Source of the DNA: Sphingobium herbicidovorans
Lineage (GTDB): Bacteria > Pseudomonadota > Alphaproteobacteria > Sphingomonadales > Sphingomonadaceae
Direction of reading: 5' to 3'
DNA length: 64,000 nt
Assembly: GCF_002080435.1 (NCBI RefSeq)
Contig: NZ_CP020538.1
Location: 2,475,501 to 2,539,500 of the forward strand
Below, in pieces: positions 9,849-18,879 of the stretch. The notes under the pieces were generated by a model, which worked only from the letters and a program-made list of their open reading frames with translations, did not search any database and was not told the origin of the DNA. The position numbers and the translations under genes are program-made. How positions within the stretch are numbered: position 1 is the stretch's first letter; the number at the start of each line of letters is the position of its first letter.

Positions 9849-10220
9849 ATGAGCCGTTATTTCACCGACGAACATGAATGGATCGATGTCGAGGGCGAAA
9901 TCGCCACCGTCGGCATCACTGATTATGCGCAGGAACAGTTGGGCGACATTGTGTTCGTCGAACTGCCTGCCGAGGGCACGACATTTGACAAGGGCGACGA
10001 TGCCGCGGTCGTGGAGTCGGTCAAGGCCGCGTCCGACGTTTATGCACCGATCTCTGGCGAAGTCGTTGAGGCCAACAGTGCGCTTGAGGATGAACCCGCG
10101 CTCGTGAACAGCGATGCCGAGGAAGATGGCTGGTTCTTCAAGCTGCGCATCACGGACACGAGCGAACTGGACGGCTTGATGAACGAAGCCGCCTACAAGA
10201 AGTTCGTCGCCGCGCTTTAA
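9849..10220 (+). CDS. gcvH: Glycine cleavage system H protein
   Basis: A 123-aa lipoyl carrier protein that shuttles the aminomethyl group between the P, T and L proteins. The lipoylated lysine is K59 in [14 protein letters not shown]. The N terminus [20 protein letters not shown] is typical. A good ribosome site (GAGGGGAG) precedes the ATG. Second gene of the gcv operon. Confidence 0.97.
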   Translation: MSRYFTDEHEWIDVEGEIATVGITDYAQEQLGDIVFVELPAEGTTFDKGDDAAVVESVKAASDVYAPISGEVVEANSALEDEPALVNSDAEEDGWFFKLRITDTSELDGLMNEAAYKKFVAAL

Positions 10221-10262
10221 CAAATATAGGCCCCTCCCTTCGCAGGAGGATGGAGACGTTGA

Positions 10263-11621
10263 ATGCGCTACCTACCCCTTACCGACACGGACCGGCAGGA
10301 CATGCTATCCGTCATCGGCGCGGCATCCATTGATGACCTGTTCGTCGATGTTCCCGCCGAAGCGCGCCTTTCCGGCAAGATTGCAGGCCTGCCCGATCAT
10401 GCCAGCGAACTGTCGGTCGAGCGCCATATGGCGGCGCTGGCGCGGAAAAACCTGTCGGCGGGGGAGGCGCCCTTCTTCCTTGGTGCAGGCGCCTACAGGC
10501 ATCATGTCCCTGCCAGCGTCGATCATCTGATCCAGCGCGGCGAGTTCCTGACCGCCTATACGCCCTATCAGCCGGAAATCGCGCAGGGCACGTTGCAGGT
10601 GCTGTTTGAATTTCAGACGCAGGTCGCTCGCCTGCTTGGCTGCGATGTCGCCAATGCCTCGATGTATGACGGCTCGACCGCCTGCTGGGAAGCGATCGGC
10701 ATGGCGCGCCGTATCACGAAGCGCGGCAAGGCGATCCTGTCGTCGGGCCTGCACCCGCATTATGTCTCGGTCGCCAATACCATGGCGAAGTTTACCGGCG
10801 ACGCGCTGGTGCATCAGGCGCCGACCCTTGATGCCGTGACTGACATCGACGCGCTGATCGCGGGCATCGACAAGGATACGAGCTGCGTCGTCGTCCAATA
10901 TCCCGACATTCTCGGTCGCATTGCCGATCTGACCCCGCTCGCCGACGCTGCCCATGCAGCGGGCGCGCTACTGGTCGCGGTGGTCACCGAGCCGGTTGCG
11001 CTTGGGGCGATCAAGGCACCGGGAGCGATGGGCGCCGACATCGTCGTCGGAGAAGGTCAGTCGATCGGTGTGGGCCTCCAGTTTGGCGGCCCCTATCTCG
11101 GCCTTTTCGCCTGCAAGCAGAAATATGTCCGCCAGATGCCCGGCCGCCTTTGTGGTGAAACGGTGGACGCGGCGGGCAAGCGCGGCTTCGTGTTGACGCT
11201 TTCGACGCGTGAACAGCATATCCGCCGGGAAAAGGCGACGTCGAACATCTGCACCAATTCTGGCCTGTGCGCGCTCGCGTTCAGTATCCACATGACATTG
11301 CTTGGCGAAAGAGGGCTGCGCGAACTCGCAACATTGAACCACGCGCTCGCCTGTCAGGCTGCTGACCGCCTGACGCAAGTGCCGGGCGTGACGCTGCTCA
11401 ACGACAGCTTCTTCAACGAATTCACGCTGATCCTGTCAAAGGACGCGCGCGAAGTCGTCCGCAACCTTGCGGACAGGGATGTGCTGGGCGGCGTATCGCT
11501 TGGCCGCCTGTTCCCCGACGCGCCGCAGATCGGCAACGGGCTGGTTGTCGCCGTCACCGAAACCGTGACGCCAGAGGATATCGAAACCTTCGCCAAGGCG
11601 CTTGAGGAGGAATTGGCATGA
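10263..11621 (+). CDS. gcvPA: Glycine dehydrogenase (decarboxylating) subunit 1
   Basis: N-terminal half of the P protein encoded as its own 452-aa subunit, as in many alphaproteobacteria and Gram-positives. It forms a heterotetramer with GcvPB to decarboxylate glycine. It shows [15 protein letters not shown] at the start, [38 protein letters not shown], and the pseudo-active-site region ([17 protein letters not shown]) that lacks the PLP lysine, as expected for this subunit. A GGAGG box precedes the ATG. The stop overlaps the ATG of gcvPB. Confidence 0.95.
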   Translation: MRYLPLTDTDRQDMLSVIGAASIDDLFVDVPAEARLSGKIAGLPDHASELSVERHMAALARKNLSAGEAPFFLGAGAYRHHVPASVDHLIQRGEFLTAYTPYQPEIAQGTLQVLFEFQTQVARLLGCDVANASMYDGSTACWEAIGMARRITKRGKAILSSGLHPHYVSVANTMAKFTGDALVHQAPTLDAVTDIDALIAGIDKDTSCVVVQYPDILGRIADLTPLADAAHAAGALLVAVVTEPVALGAIKAPGAMGADIVVGEGQSIGVGLQFGGPYLGLFACKQKYVRQMPGRLCGETVDAAGKRGFVLTLSTREQHIRREKATSNICTNSGLCALAFSIHMTLLGERGLRELATLNHALACQAADRLTQVPGVTLLNDSFFNEFTLILSKDAREVVRNLADRDVLGGVSLGRLFPDAPQIGNGLVVAVTETVTPEDIETFAKALEEELA

Positions 11622-13189
11622 CCATGCTCAAGGAAGGCCGCCCCACCGCGCCGCAAGCCGTCACCCAGTCCGATGCGCCTCCCGCGACGGTCACTGGCAA
11701 CCGCGCGCTGATGCTGGAGGAAGCACTGATCTTTGAGATCGGTTCGACCGAAACAACCGGCGTCGATTTCGCCGACGCTCCCAAGGTCGTCAGCCGCCTG
11801 GGCAGCCTCGCCCGTACCGACGCCATCGGCTTGCCGGGTCTGTCGGAACAGGAAACGGTCCGTCATTATACGCGTCTGTCCCGGCAGAATTACGCCATCG
11901 ACCTTGGCCTGTTTCCGCTCGGCAGCTGCACGATGAAGCACAATCCGCGCCTCAATGAAAAAGTCGCGCGGATGCCCGGTTTCGCTGATCTGCACCCGCT
12001 CGCGCCGCAATCGACGGTGCAGGGCGCGCTCGCGGTTATCCATGAACTGGCCGGATGGCTTATCAAGCTCACCGGCATGCACTCGGTCGCGATGAGTCCC
12101 AAGGCGGGCGCCCATGGCGAACTGTGCGGCCTGCTCGCGATCCGCGCCGCGCTCGAAGCCCGGGGCGACGCGCGCAGCGTCATCCTCGTCCCCGAAAGCG
12201 CACACGGCACCAACCCCGCCACGGCAGCTTTCTGCGGCTACAAGGTCGAGGACATACCCGCTACCCCGGATGGTCGTGTCGATCTCGAAGCGCTGAAGTC
12301 CCGCCTCGGCCCCGATGTCGCGGCGGTGATGATCACCAATCCCAACACCTGCGGTCTGTTCGAGCGCGATATGAAGACCATCTCCGACGCGGTCCATGCC
12401 GCCGGGGCCTTCGTCTATTGCGACGGTGCGAACTTCAACGCCATCGTCGGCCGGGTCCGCCCCGGCGACCTCGGCGTCGACGCGATGCACATCAACCTGC
12501 ACAAGACCTTCTCCACCCCGCACGGCGGAGGCGGTCCCGGCTCCGGCCCCGTTGTGCTGAGCCAGGCTCTCGCCCCCTTCGCGCCGCTCCCCTTCGTTGA
12601 GCGTCAGGGCGATCAATTTGTGCTGATCGAAGAAGAAACGGCGCAGGGCCATCATGGCCAGACCTTCGGGCGCATGGTTGCCTTCCACGGTCAGATGGGC
12701 ATGTTCACCCGTGCGCTGACCTATATTCTCAGCCACGGCGCGGATGGACTGCGCCAGGTCGCGAGCGACGCGGTGCTCAATGCCAACTACATCCTGCGCA
12801 GCCTCGACGATGTGCTGGACGCGCCTTTTGGCCAGAGCGGACCATGCATGCATGAGGCGCTGTTCAGCGACAAGGGGCTGGCCGAAGGCTTCACCACGCT
12901 CGATATCGCCAAGGGGTTGATTGACGAAGGCTTCCACCCGATGACCATGTATTTCCCGTTGGTCGTCCATGGTGCGATGCTGATCGAACCGACCGAAACC
13001 GAAAGCAAGGCAGCGCTCGATCAGTTCATCATGGCGCTACGCAGCCTCGCCCGGCGCGCCAAGGCGGGAGACGAGGCGTTGAAGGGTGCGCCCCATTTCG
13101 CACCTCGCCGCCGCCTTGACGAGACACTTGCCGCCCGCAAGCCGGTCCTTACATGGTCCGACCCGGCGCTGGCGCAGGCCGCAGAATGA
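11618..13189 (+). CDS. gcvPB: Glycine dehydrogenase (decarboxylating) subunit 2
   Basis: PLP-bearing half of the split P protein, 523 aa. The PLP Schiff-base lysine is K296 in [34 protein letters not shown] and [20 protein letters not shown] are also typical. ATG overlaps the gcvPA stop by 4 bases and the stop overlaps the next gene's ATG, so the operon is tightly coupled and continues into the methyltransferase. Confidence 0.95.
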   Translation: MTMLKEGRPTAPQAVTQSDAPPATVTGNRALMLEEALIFEIGSTETTGVDFADAPKVVSRLGSLARTDAIGLPGLSEQETVRHYTRLSRQNYAIDLGLFPLGSCTMKHNPRLNEKVARMPGFADLHPLAPQSTVQGALAVIHELAGWLIKLTGMHSVAMSPKAGAHGELCGLLAIRAALEARGDARSVILVPESAHGTNPATAAFCGYKVEDIPATPDGRVDLEALKSRLGPDVAAVMITNPNTCGLFERDMKTISDAVHAAGAFVYCDGANFNAIVGRVRPGDLGVDAMHINLHKTFSTPHGGGGPGSGPVVLSQALAPFAPLPFVERQGDQFVLIEEETAQGHHGQTFGRMVAFHGQMGMFTRALTYILSHGADGLRQVASDAVLNANYILRSLDDVLDAPFGQSGPCMHEALFSDKGLAEGFTTLDIAKGLIDEGFHPMTMYFPLVVHGAMLIEPTETESKAALDQFIMALRSLARRAKAGDEALKGAPHFAPRRRLDETLAARKPVLTWSDPALAQAAE

Positions 13190-13833
13190 CCGGCGGGCCG
13201 GAGCCGTGGGAACCCGGTTCCGGCCCCGCTGCGGCGGACAAGCGCCATGCCCCCGCCACCGAACGCAATCGCGACGCCATCCTTGCCGTCCTGCGAGAGG
13301 AACTGCCGGCTTCCGGCCTCGTGCTGGAGGTAGCGAGCGGCAGTGGCGAACATGCGGTTCATTTTGCAGCCGCCTTGCCCGCGCTTGACTGGCAGCCCAG
13401 CGACCCCGATCCTGCGGCGCTAGCCTCCATCGAAGCATGGCGCGTTGAGGCCCGCTGTTCCAACCTGCGCCCACCCATCAGGCTCGACGCGGCGGCAGAC
13501 TGGCCGATCAGGCAAGCCGACGCGATCCTGTGCATCAACATGGCCCATATCAGCCCATGGGAAGCTACCGTCGGATTGATGAGGGGCGCGGGAAGGCTTC
13601 TTCCGCTTTCGGGGCTTCTCTACCTCTACGGCCCATTTCTTCGGCAAGACGTTGAAACCGCTCCCAGTAACCTCGCCTTCGACGCCTCGCTAAAGTCTCG
13701 CAATCCGCAATGGGGCCTGCGCCGCATGGAGGATGTGGTCGCCGCCGCTGCGGTTGAAGGGTTGGTGTTTCAGAAGCTGGTCGAAATGCCCGCCAACAAT
13801 CTTTCCTTGCTGTTCCGCAAGCGCCTGTCCTGA
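13186..13833 (+). CDS. DUF938-family class I SAM-dependent methyltransferase
   Basis: A protein of 215 aa when started at ATG 13186, which overlaps the gcvPB stop (ATGA). An upstream methionine at 13153 is possible but would overlap gcvPB by 37 bases. The SAM motif I is VLEVASGSGEHAVHFA, and CINMAHISPWEATVGL fits motif IV of DUF938 proteins. The substrate is unknown. Its placement at the end of a glycine cleavage operon hints at one-carbon metabolism, but that is only inference from position. Confidence 0.85.
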   Translation: MTGGPEPWEPGSGPAAADKRHAPATERNRDAILAVLREELPASGLVLEVASGSGEHAVHFAAALPALDWQPSDPDPAALASIEAWRVEARCSNLRPPIRLDAAADWPIRQADAILCINMAHISPWEATVGLMRGAGRLLPLSGLLYLYGPFLRQDVETAPSNLAFDASLKSRNPQWGLRRMEDVVAAAAVEGLVFQKLVEMPANNLSLLFRKRLS

Positions 13834-13865
13834 AAAGCGCTTCGACAGGCGAGATCGAAGCGGAT

Positions 13866-14756
13866 ATGGGGCGAAGCCTGATGCCCGATACGCTGCCATC
13901 CCTCGTCACGGCGGAACTCACCGCGCCCGCTGATCCTCGCGCGGCGGCGATGGCAGGCGCGTTGGCGGCGAAATATCCCGACGCATCGCGCGCCGTGCTG
14001 TTCTACGGCTCCTGCCTGCGAGAGAAGAATCTCGATGGGCTGATGCTGGATTTCTACCTGATCGTGTCGGACTATCGCGAGGCATATGGTAAATGCTGGC
14101 TGGCCACCGCCAACCGGCTGATCCCGCCCAATGTCTTCCCGTTCGAACATAATGGCCTGATCGCGAAGTACGCTGTGCTGTCGGAGGCGGACTTTGCCCG
14201 GCTGAACGGCGTGGGTGCGGACAATGTTTCTGTCTGGGCGCGCTTTGCCCAGCCTGCCCGGCTGCTCTGGGTGGCGGATGATCTCGCCCGGCAGCGGGTG
14301 GTCAGCGCCGTCGCCAGCGCCACTCCGACGCTGCTGTCACTCGCTCGTCCCATGGCGGACGCGCAGGACGCCTTATCGCTCTGGAAGGCTGGTTTCGCAC
14401 TGACCTACAATGCTGAATTGCGGGCCGAGAAGAACGGGCGCTCCCATTCGATCGTGGACGCCGACCCCGAACGCTACCGCCGCTTTGGAGAGGCTGCGCT
14501 GGCTGATGGACTACCACCATCGCCAAAAGATGCGCCTGCCCGATGGCGCGAGCTTCAGCGTCGAGGCAAGCGCCTGTCGGTTATCCGCCTTGCCAAGGCC
14601 AGCTTCACCTATGCGGGCGGCATCGATTATCTGGCCTGGAAGATCAATCGCCATGCAGGCACGACGATCGTCATTAAACCCTGGCAGCGCCGCTGGCCGC
14701 TGCTCGGCGCGCTTACTCTGCTGCCGCGGCTGTTCCGGGGTGGTGCGATCCGTTGA
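13866..14756 (+). CDS. Uncharacterised protein, possibly nucleotidyltransferase-like
   Basis: A 296-aa protein with no signal peptide or clear transmembrane helix. Residues about 43-75 read VLFYGSCLREKNLDG then LDFYLIVSDYREAYG: a GS motif followed by an acidic D-x-Y-L-I-V segment. This resembles the start of a nucleotidyltransferase fold, distantly like TAM41-type CDP-diacylglycerol synthases (FGSG ... DxI ... V-D). I do not have an alignment, so this is a suggestion only. An alternative start is ATG 13881. Its 3' end overlaps the 3' end of the convergent histidine kinase gene by 44 bp. Sphingolipid genes lie 2 kb downstream. Confidence 0.6.
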   Translation: MGRSLMPDTLPSLVTAELTAPADPRAAAMAGALAAKYPDASRAVLFYGSCLREKNLDGLMLDFYLIVSDYREAYGKCWLATANRLIPPNVFPFEHNGLIAKYAVLSEADFARLNGVGADNVSVWARFAQPARLLWVADDLARQRVVSAVASATPTLLSLARPMADAQDALSLWKAGFALTYNAELRAEKNGRSHSIVDADPERYRRFGEAALADGLPPSPKDAPARWRELQRRGKRLSVIRLAKASFTYAGGIDYLAWKINRHAGTTIVIKPWQRRWPLLGALTLLPRLFRGGAIR

Positions 14757-16716
14757 GCGCATTGGACAGCGCCTGTGACAGGCCCATCAGCGTATAGGGT
14801 TTGCGCAGCACCTGGTGCCCGCCAAATTCCGAACTCTCCGCAATATCGCCGGCATAGCCAGTGACGAACAGCACCGGCACATGCGCGTAGGCAGCGGGCA
14901 GGGATCGGATCATTTCCGGCCCGGTCATGTCGGGCATCAGCACATCGCTGACGATCAGCCCGATGTCGCGGTGACTGGTGAGCAGCTTGGCGGCCTTTGA
15001 CGGATGATCGCATGCGACCGGCAGATGGCCAAGTTCCGCCAGCGCCGCCATCGTCTGGTTCAGCACGCGGGGATCATCCTCGACGACCAGGATGCGCGTG
15101 GGTGGATGCAGCACCGGTTCCCGATCGGACAGGGGTGCTTCGCCAGTCGATTGCCCGCTGATGCTGACCCGGCGAGGCAGGTAGATCTGTACGCTGGTGC
15201 CGTGGCCCAATTCCGATTCGATGCGGATTTCACCGTGGCTCTGCCGTACGAAGCCGAAAATCTGGCTAAGTCCCAGCCCGGTGCCCTTGCCTACGGGCTT
15301 TGTCGTGAAGAAGGGTTCGAATACCCGGGCGAGGACGTCGGGGGCCATGCCGCACCCGTCGTCCGTGACGCTCAGCACGACATAGTCGCCGGCCGCGCAT
15401 TCCCCGATCTCGCTTTCAGCGAGCAGCGCCTGACGCGTTTCGATGACCAGCCTGCCCCGTCCGTTCATCGCGTCGCGGGCATTGACGCACAGGTTCAATA
15501 TGGCGTTTTCCATCTGGTGCTGATCGACGAAAATGTGCCAGCCGCCAGCCTGATTGTCGAAGGACACGATGATCTGGTCGCCGATCGACCGATCGATCAG
15601 TTCCGCCATGTCCCTTACCAGCATGTCGGGATCGACGGCGCTGGGCAGCAGGGGCTCGGAACGGGCGAAGGCGAGCAGGCGGCGGGTCAGCGCCGCGGCG
15701 CGGGTGGCGCCGTCCATGGCATTGTCCAGATGCCGGGAAGCCTCCTGTGGCTTCAGGCGCAATGTGCGCTTGGCCAGTTCGAGTCCGCCGACGACGACCG
15801 CGAGCATATTGTTGAAATCGTGCGCGATGCCGCCGGTCAACTGGCCCACCGCGTCCATCTTCTGCATCTGGCGCAGATTTTCCTCGGCAGCCGCGCGTTC
15901 CGCCGTTTCCTTCTTCAACTGCTCATAGGCGCTCGACAGTTCCACCGTGCGCGCCGCAACCGCAGCTTCCATGCGGTCGGCGCGCTCGGCCTCCATGTCC
16001 GCGATGCGGCGGGCGCTGCGACGCTCGGTCAGGGCTGCGTTCGCCATCCACAGGGCAAACAGGACGCAGACGAACAGGACCAGCCCGAACAGGCGCGACG
16101 TTCGATCAACCCATTGGGTGCGATTCCCCGCGAGCTTCACGGCGAGGCTGCGTTCCTGAAGCCGCCCGTTTTCGGCCTGGATCACCCGGTCGAGCAGCTT
16201 GGTGATATGTTTCAGCTCTTCCGATTTGCCCGCCTGGTGGAATTGGCCGAGGGCGGTCATCTTCTGGTCATAGGTTGTGCGCAGACCGATTTCGTTCAGC
16301 GTCTTTCCGCGCTCTTCGAATGCCTGCCGCAATTCCTGCACATTGGCCCGCTGCCATCCCGATCGGCGCGTTGCATAGGTCAGCAGTTTGAGCTGGCTCG
16401 ATGCCGTGCGCCATTGGTCCTGGAACAGGCGGCCGACGTCGGGATCCAGGCTGATCACATAGCGGGCCAGCGTCACTTCGGCGCGCGCTGTCTTGGCCTC
16501 AAACGCGCGGGCGAGGGCGATAATCTCGAAACTGCGCCGCTGTTCCGTCAGCGCGCGTTCATGATCGCGCGTCGCTGTGCTGGCGCTGTAGAGCAGGGTG
16601 CCGAGCGCCCCGACCAGCAATATCACCAGGACGAGCGGAAGGAAGCGTCGCACCGCCGCCTGCCAGCCAGACTCCTGTTCTTCCATGTAATAGCTGTCCG
16701 CCATCAACCCATACAT
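14713..16716 (-). CDS. Hybrid sensor histidine kinase with C-terminal receiver
   Basis: A 667-aa membrane sensor. There are two transmembrane helices (about 27-45 and 209-229) around a helical periplasmic region of CHASE3 type. A coiled coil follows (about 235-280), then HisKA with the phospho-acceptor His in GQLTGGIAHDFNNML (about 300). The HATPase domain has N and G boxes (NLCVNARDAM, DDGCGMAPDVL, GKGTGLGLSQ). The C-terminal receiver carries Asp in LIVSDVLMPDMTGPEM and Lys in VLRKPYT. GIAHDFNN places it in the PAS/hybrid kinase group common in sphingomonads. No partner regulator is adjacent. The start could also be ATG 16701. Confidence 0.92.
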   Translation of the reverse strand: MYGLMADSYYMEEQESGWQAAVRRFLPLVLVILLVGALGTLLYSASTATRDHERALTEQRRSFEIIALARAFEAKTARAEVTLARYVISLDPDVGRLFQDQWRTASSQLKLLTYATRRSGWQRANVQELRQAFEERGKTLNEIGLRTTYDQKMTALGQFHQAGKSEELKHITKLLDRVIQAENGRLQERSLAVKLAGNRTQWVDRTSRLFGLVLFVCVLFALWMANAALTERRSARRIADMEAERADRMEAAVAARTVELSSAYEQLKKETAERAAAEENLRQMQKMDAVGQLTGGIAHDFNNMLAVVVGGLELAKRTLRLKPQEASRHLDNAMDGATRAAALTRRLLAFARSEPLLPSAVDPDMLVRDMAELIDRSIGDQIIVSFDNQAGGWHIFVDQHQMENAILNLCVNARDAMNGRGRLVIETRQALLAESEIGECAAGDYVVLSVTDDGCGMAPDVLARVFEPFFTTKPVGKGTGLGLSQIFGFVRQSHGEIRIESELGHGTSVQIYLPRRVSISGQSTGEAPLSDREPVLHPPTRILVVEDDPRVLNQTMAALAELGHLPVACDHPSKAAKLLTSHRDIGLIVSDVLMPDMTGPEMIRSLPAAYAHVPVLFVTGYAGDIAESSEFGGHQVLRKPYTLMGLSQALSNALNGSHHPGTAAAAE

Positions 16717-16827
16717 TAGTCGAACAGTATTACCGGCGAAATATCAAGGATGAAAAGGTTCCCGGATGACGGTGCACCTCGTCCGACGCTTGCGTCGCCA
16801 TAGGCGGCAAGGCGCTCGCTGGCGGGG

Positions 16828-18090
16828 TTAACCGATTGCTCCGGTCGCCTTTCCAGCGGCCTCGAACATGCCGATGATCTGGCCCACCTGTTCGTCGCTA
16901 TGCTCCGCGCACAGGGAGCAGCGCAGCAGGAACGTGCCAGCCGGTGTCGCGGGCGGGCGAGCCATGTTGACATAGAGACCCAGCTCCAGCAGCGCCTGCC
17001 ACATCGCAACCGCCTGCGTCTGATCGGTCAGGATGACGGCGATGATGGCCGATTGGGGCGTTTCGGTCCCCAGCTTGAAACCAAGGTCCGTCAGGCCCTT
17101 GTGCAACCGCTGGCTGTTCTTCCAAAGATGCGCGCGCTTTTCTCCCGCATGCATCAGCTTGCGGATCGAGGTGGCGGCGGTGGCGACGACGCTGGGTGGC
17201 AGCGATGCGGTGAAGACATAGGGACGGCAGACGAGGCGCAGCACTTCGAATTTGGGGTGATTGGACACGCAGAATCCACCCACCGTGCCAACCGATTTGG
17301 AAAAGGTGCCGACGACGAAATCGACGTCCTTCTCGACGCCCTGCTCTTCATACACGCCGCGCCCGTTGGCTCCGAAAAAGCCCATGCCATGCGCTTCATC
17401 GACCAGGATCATGCAATTGGGATGCTTGCGCACCGCCGCGACCATCTCGGGCAAGGGGGCAACGTCGCCCAGCATCGAATAGACGCCTTCCAGCACGACC
17501 AGCTTCTGCGCGTCGGCAGGCAGGCGGCCGAGGCGCTTGTCCAGATCCTCGACGCTGTTGTGGCGGAAACGGACGATCTCCGCATCGCCCAGGAAGCAAC
17601 CGTCATAGATGGAGGCGTGACTGTCGGCGTCCAGAATGATGTAATCGCCACGGCCCGCCAAGGTTGAGATCATGCCCAGATTAGCCTGGTAGCCGGTGGA
17701 AAACACCATCGCGCCGGAGGTGCCGTAAAATTCCTTGAGCGCCTCTTCGACTTCCTTGTGGCCCTGATAAGTGCCGTTCAACACGCGGCTGCCGGTTGTG
17801 CCGGCGCCGAATTCGTCCAGCGCCTTCTTGCCCGCCGCGACCACATCCGGATCGAACGTCATGCCCATATAATTATAGGTGCCGAGCAAGATCGTTTCCC
17901 GGCCCTTGATAATCGCCAGCGTCGGTGACTTCACCTCGTCCATGACAATCGCAAAGGGATCGCGCACGCCAGTCGCCAGCAGCGCCTCGCGCTCGGCGAT
18001 CAGCGGATCGAATTTGGAAAACAGGTCGCGCGCGCCGGTCACTTCGGCGGGCGTGTGGGCGTCGGTGGCGGTTTCCGCTGCGTCTGTCAT
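16828..18090 (-). CDS. spt: Serine palmitoyltransferase
   Basis: PLP enzyme that condenses L-serine with palmitoyl-thioester to 3-ketodihydrosphingosine, the first step of sphingolipid synthesis. Started at ATG 18090 (MTDAAET) the protein has 420 aa, the length I recall for the Sphingomonas paucimobilis enzyme, and long stretches match that protein from memory: LLGTYNYMGMTFDPDV, DADSHASIYDG (PLP-stacking His), LEGVYSMLGD, LVDEAHGMGFFG. The PLP lysine in VVGTFSKSVGTVGG falls at residue 265. A longer start at 18120 is possible. acp lies just upstream on the same strand, which fits a soluble bacterial SPT using a dedicated carrier. Confidence 0.97.
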   Translation of the reverse strand: MTDAAETATDAHTPAEVTGARDLFSKFDPLIAEREALLATGVRDPFAIVMDEVKSPTLAIIKGRETILLGTYNYMGMTFDPDVVAAGKKALDEFGAGTTGSRVLNGTYQGHKEVEEALKEFYGTSGAMVFSTGYQANLGMISTLAGRGDYIILDADSHASIYDGCFLGDAEIVRFRHNSVEDLDKRLGRLPADAQKLVVLEGVYSMLGDVAPLPEMVAAVRKHPNCMILVDEAHGMGFFGANGRGVYEEQGVEKDVDFVVGTFSKSVGTVGGFCVSNHPKFEVLRLVCRPYVFTASLPPSVVATAATSIRKLMHAGEKRAHLWKNSQRLHKGLTDLGFKLGTETPQSAIIAVILTDQTQAVAMWQALLELGLYVNMARPPATPAGTFLLRCSLCAEHSDEQVGQIIGMFEAAGKATGAIG

Positions 18091-18183
18091 CTCATCGTCC
18101 AAATATCGGTTCGTCCCCACTTGAGCGGTGGGACGTTACGCGAATGCGCGGGTCGTTTCGCCCGCTTGCGAAAGCAGCCCGGA

Positions 18184-18426
18184 TCAGCCCTTCAGCTTCG
18201 CCACGGCATCGACAAGCTGGCCGACGGTTTCGATTTCGGCCTGCATGTTCATCGTGATGATGATGTCGAATTCGTCCTCGATCGCGGCGACGAAGTCCAT
18301 CACCGTCAGGCTGTCCCATTCCAGGTCGCCTGCAAAGGTAGTGGCCTCGCTCAGCTCGACGCCCTTCTTGTTGAAAGGCCCGATCTGCGCGGCGATGCTG
18401 TCGAAAATCTGCTGGCGATCCGTCAT
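18184..18426 (-). CDS. Acyl carrier protein of the sphingolipid pathway
   Basis: An 80-aa carrier protein starting at ATG 18426 (MTDRQQIFDS). The phosphopantetheine serine is S39 in EWDSLTVMDF, and the following helix FVAAIEDEFDI is standard ACP. It lies 93 bp upstream of spt on the same strand. In Caulobacter and sphingomonads an ACP next to spt supplies acyl groups for 3-ketosphinganine synthesis, which is the likely role here (known for the neighbourhood, inferred for this gene). Confidence 0.9.
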   Translation of the reverse strand: MTDRQQIFDSIAAQIGPFNKKGVELSEATTFAGDLEWDSLTVMDFVAAIEDEFDIIITMNMQAEIETVGQLVDAVAKLKG

Positions 18427-18544
18427 TATCTGTTCAAAGCTTTCCCGTGAAAGGGTGGCTTTTGCCCCCAAGCCTCGCCTCTTGGCAAGGGAATAAGGCG
18501 GCAATCGGGCAGCATCGCGCCCGATTGTGCCACCGATTTCGGCG

Positions 18545-18823
18545 TCAGCGGAAATTGTCGGCGTATGCCTGAATCTTCAACGTCTTGGGCGGCGTGGCGA
18601 TGACGCTGTAGCAGATCCCATATTTGTCCGCATAGGCGCGCGCCGCGTCCTGCGAAGGAAAGGTCAGCTTCACCTGGCTTTGCGTATCGCCTGATCCGGC
18701 CCAGCCCGTCAGGGGATCGGGCTTTTTTGCCTCGCTCGGTGCAAATTCCAGCACCCATTTGTCGGTCCGCGCCTTGCCGGACTGAAGAGCGTTCTTCTGG
18801 ATTTGATAGATGCGCGCAGCCAT
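18545..18823 (-). CDS. NDUFS4-like respiratory complex I accessory subunit
   Basis: A 92-aa protein starting at ATG 18823 (MAARIYQIQKNA). It matches the ETC complex I subunit conserved region: KWVLEF, DPLTGWAGSGDTQSQVKLTF, then SQDAARAYADKYGI. This family is an alphaproteobacterial homologue of the mitochondrial 18-kDa (NDUFS4) subunit of NADH dehydrogenase. It is encoded away from the nuo operon, as is usual. A longer start (18883) would overlap hrpB by 4 bases and adds residues not typical for the family. Confidence 0.9.
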   Translation of the reverse strand: MAARIYQIQKNALQSGKARTDKWVLEFAPSEAKKPDPLTGWAGSGDTQSQVKLTFPSQDAARAYADKYGICYSVIATPPKTLKIQAYADNFR

Positions 18824-18879
18824 CGTGGCGTCAAACTCCTTGGGGCGATGGCTCCGTTGCACCAGCGCGTGTCTGGAAG

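Noticed and set aside
11354..12970. 538-codon frame antisense to gcvPA/gcvPB
   Set aside because: Shadow frame; it spans two known genes and has no recognisable fold.
15004..16719. 571-codon open frame on the plus strand
   Set aside because: Entirely antisense to the histidine kinase, His/Arg/Gln-rich composition and no known motif; a GC-rich shadow frame.
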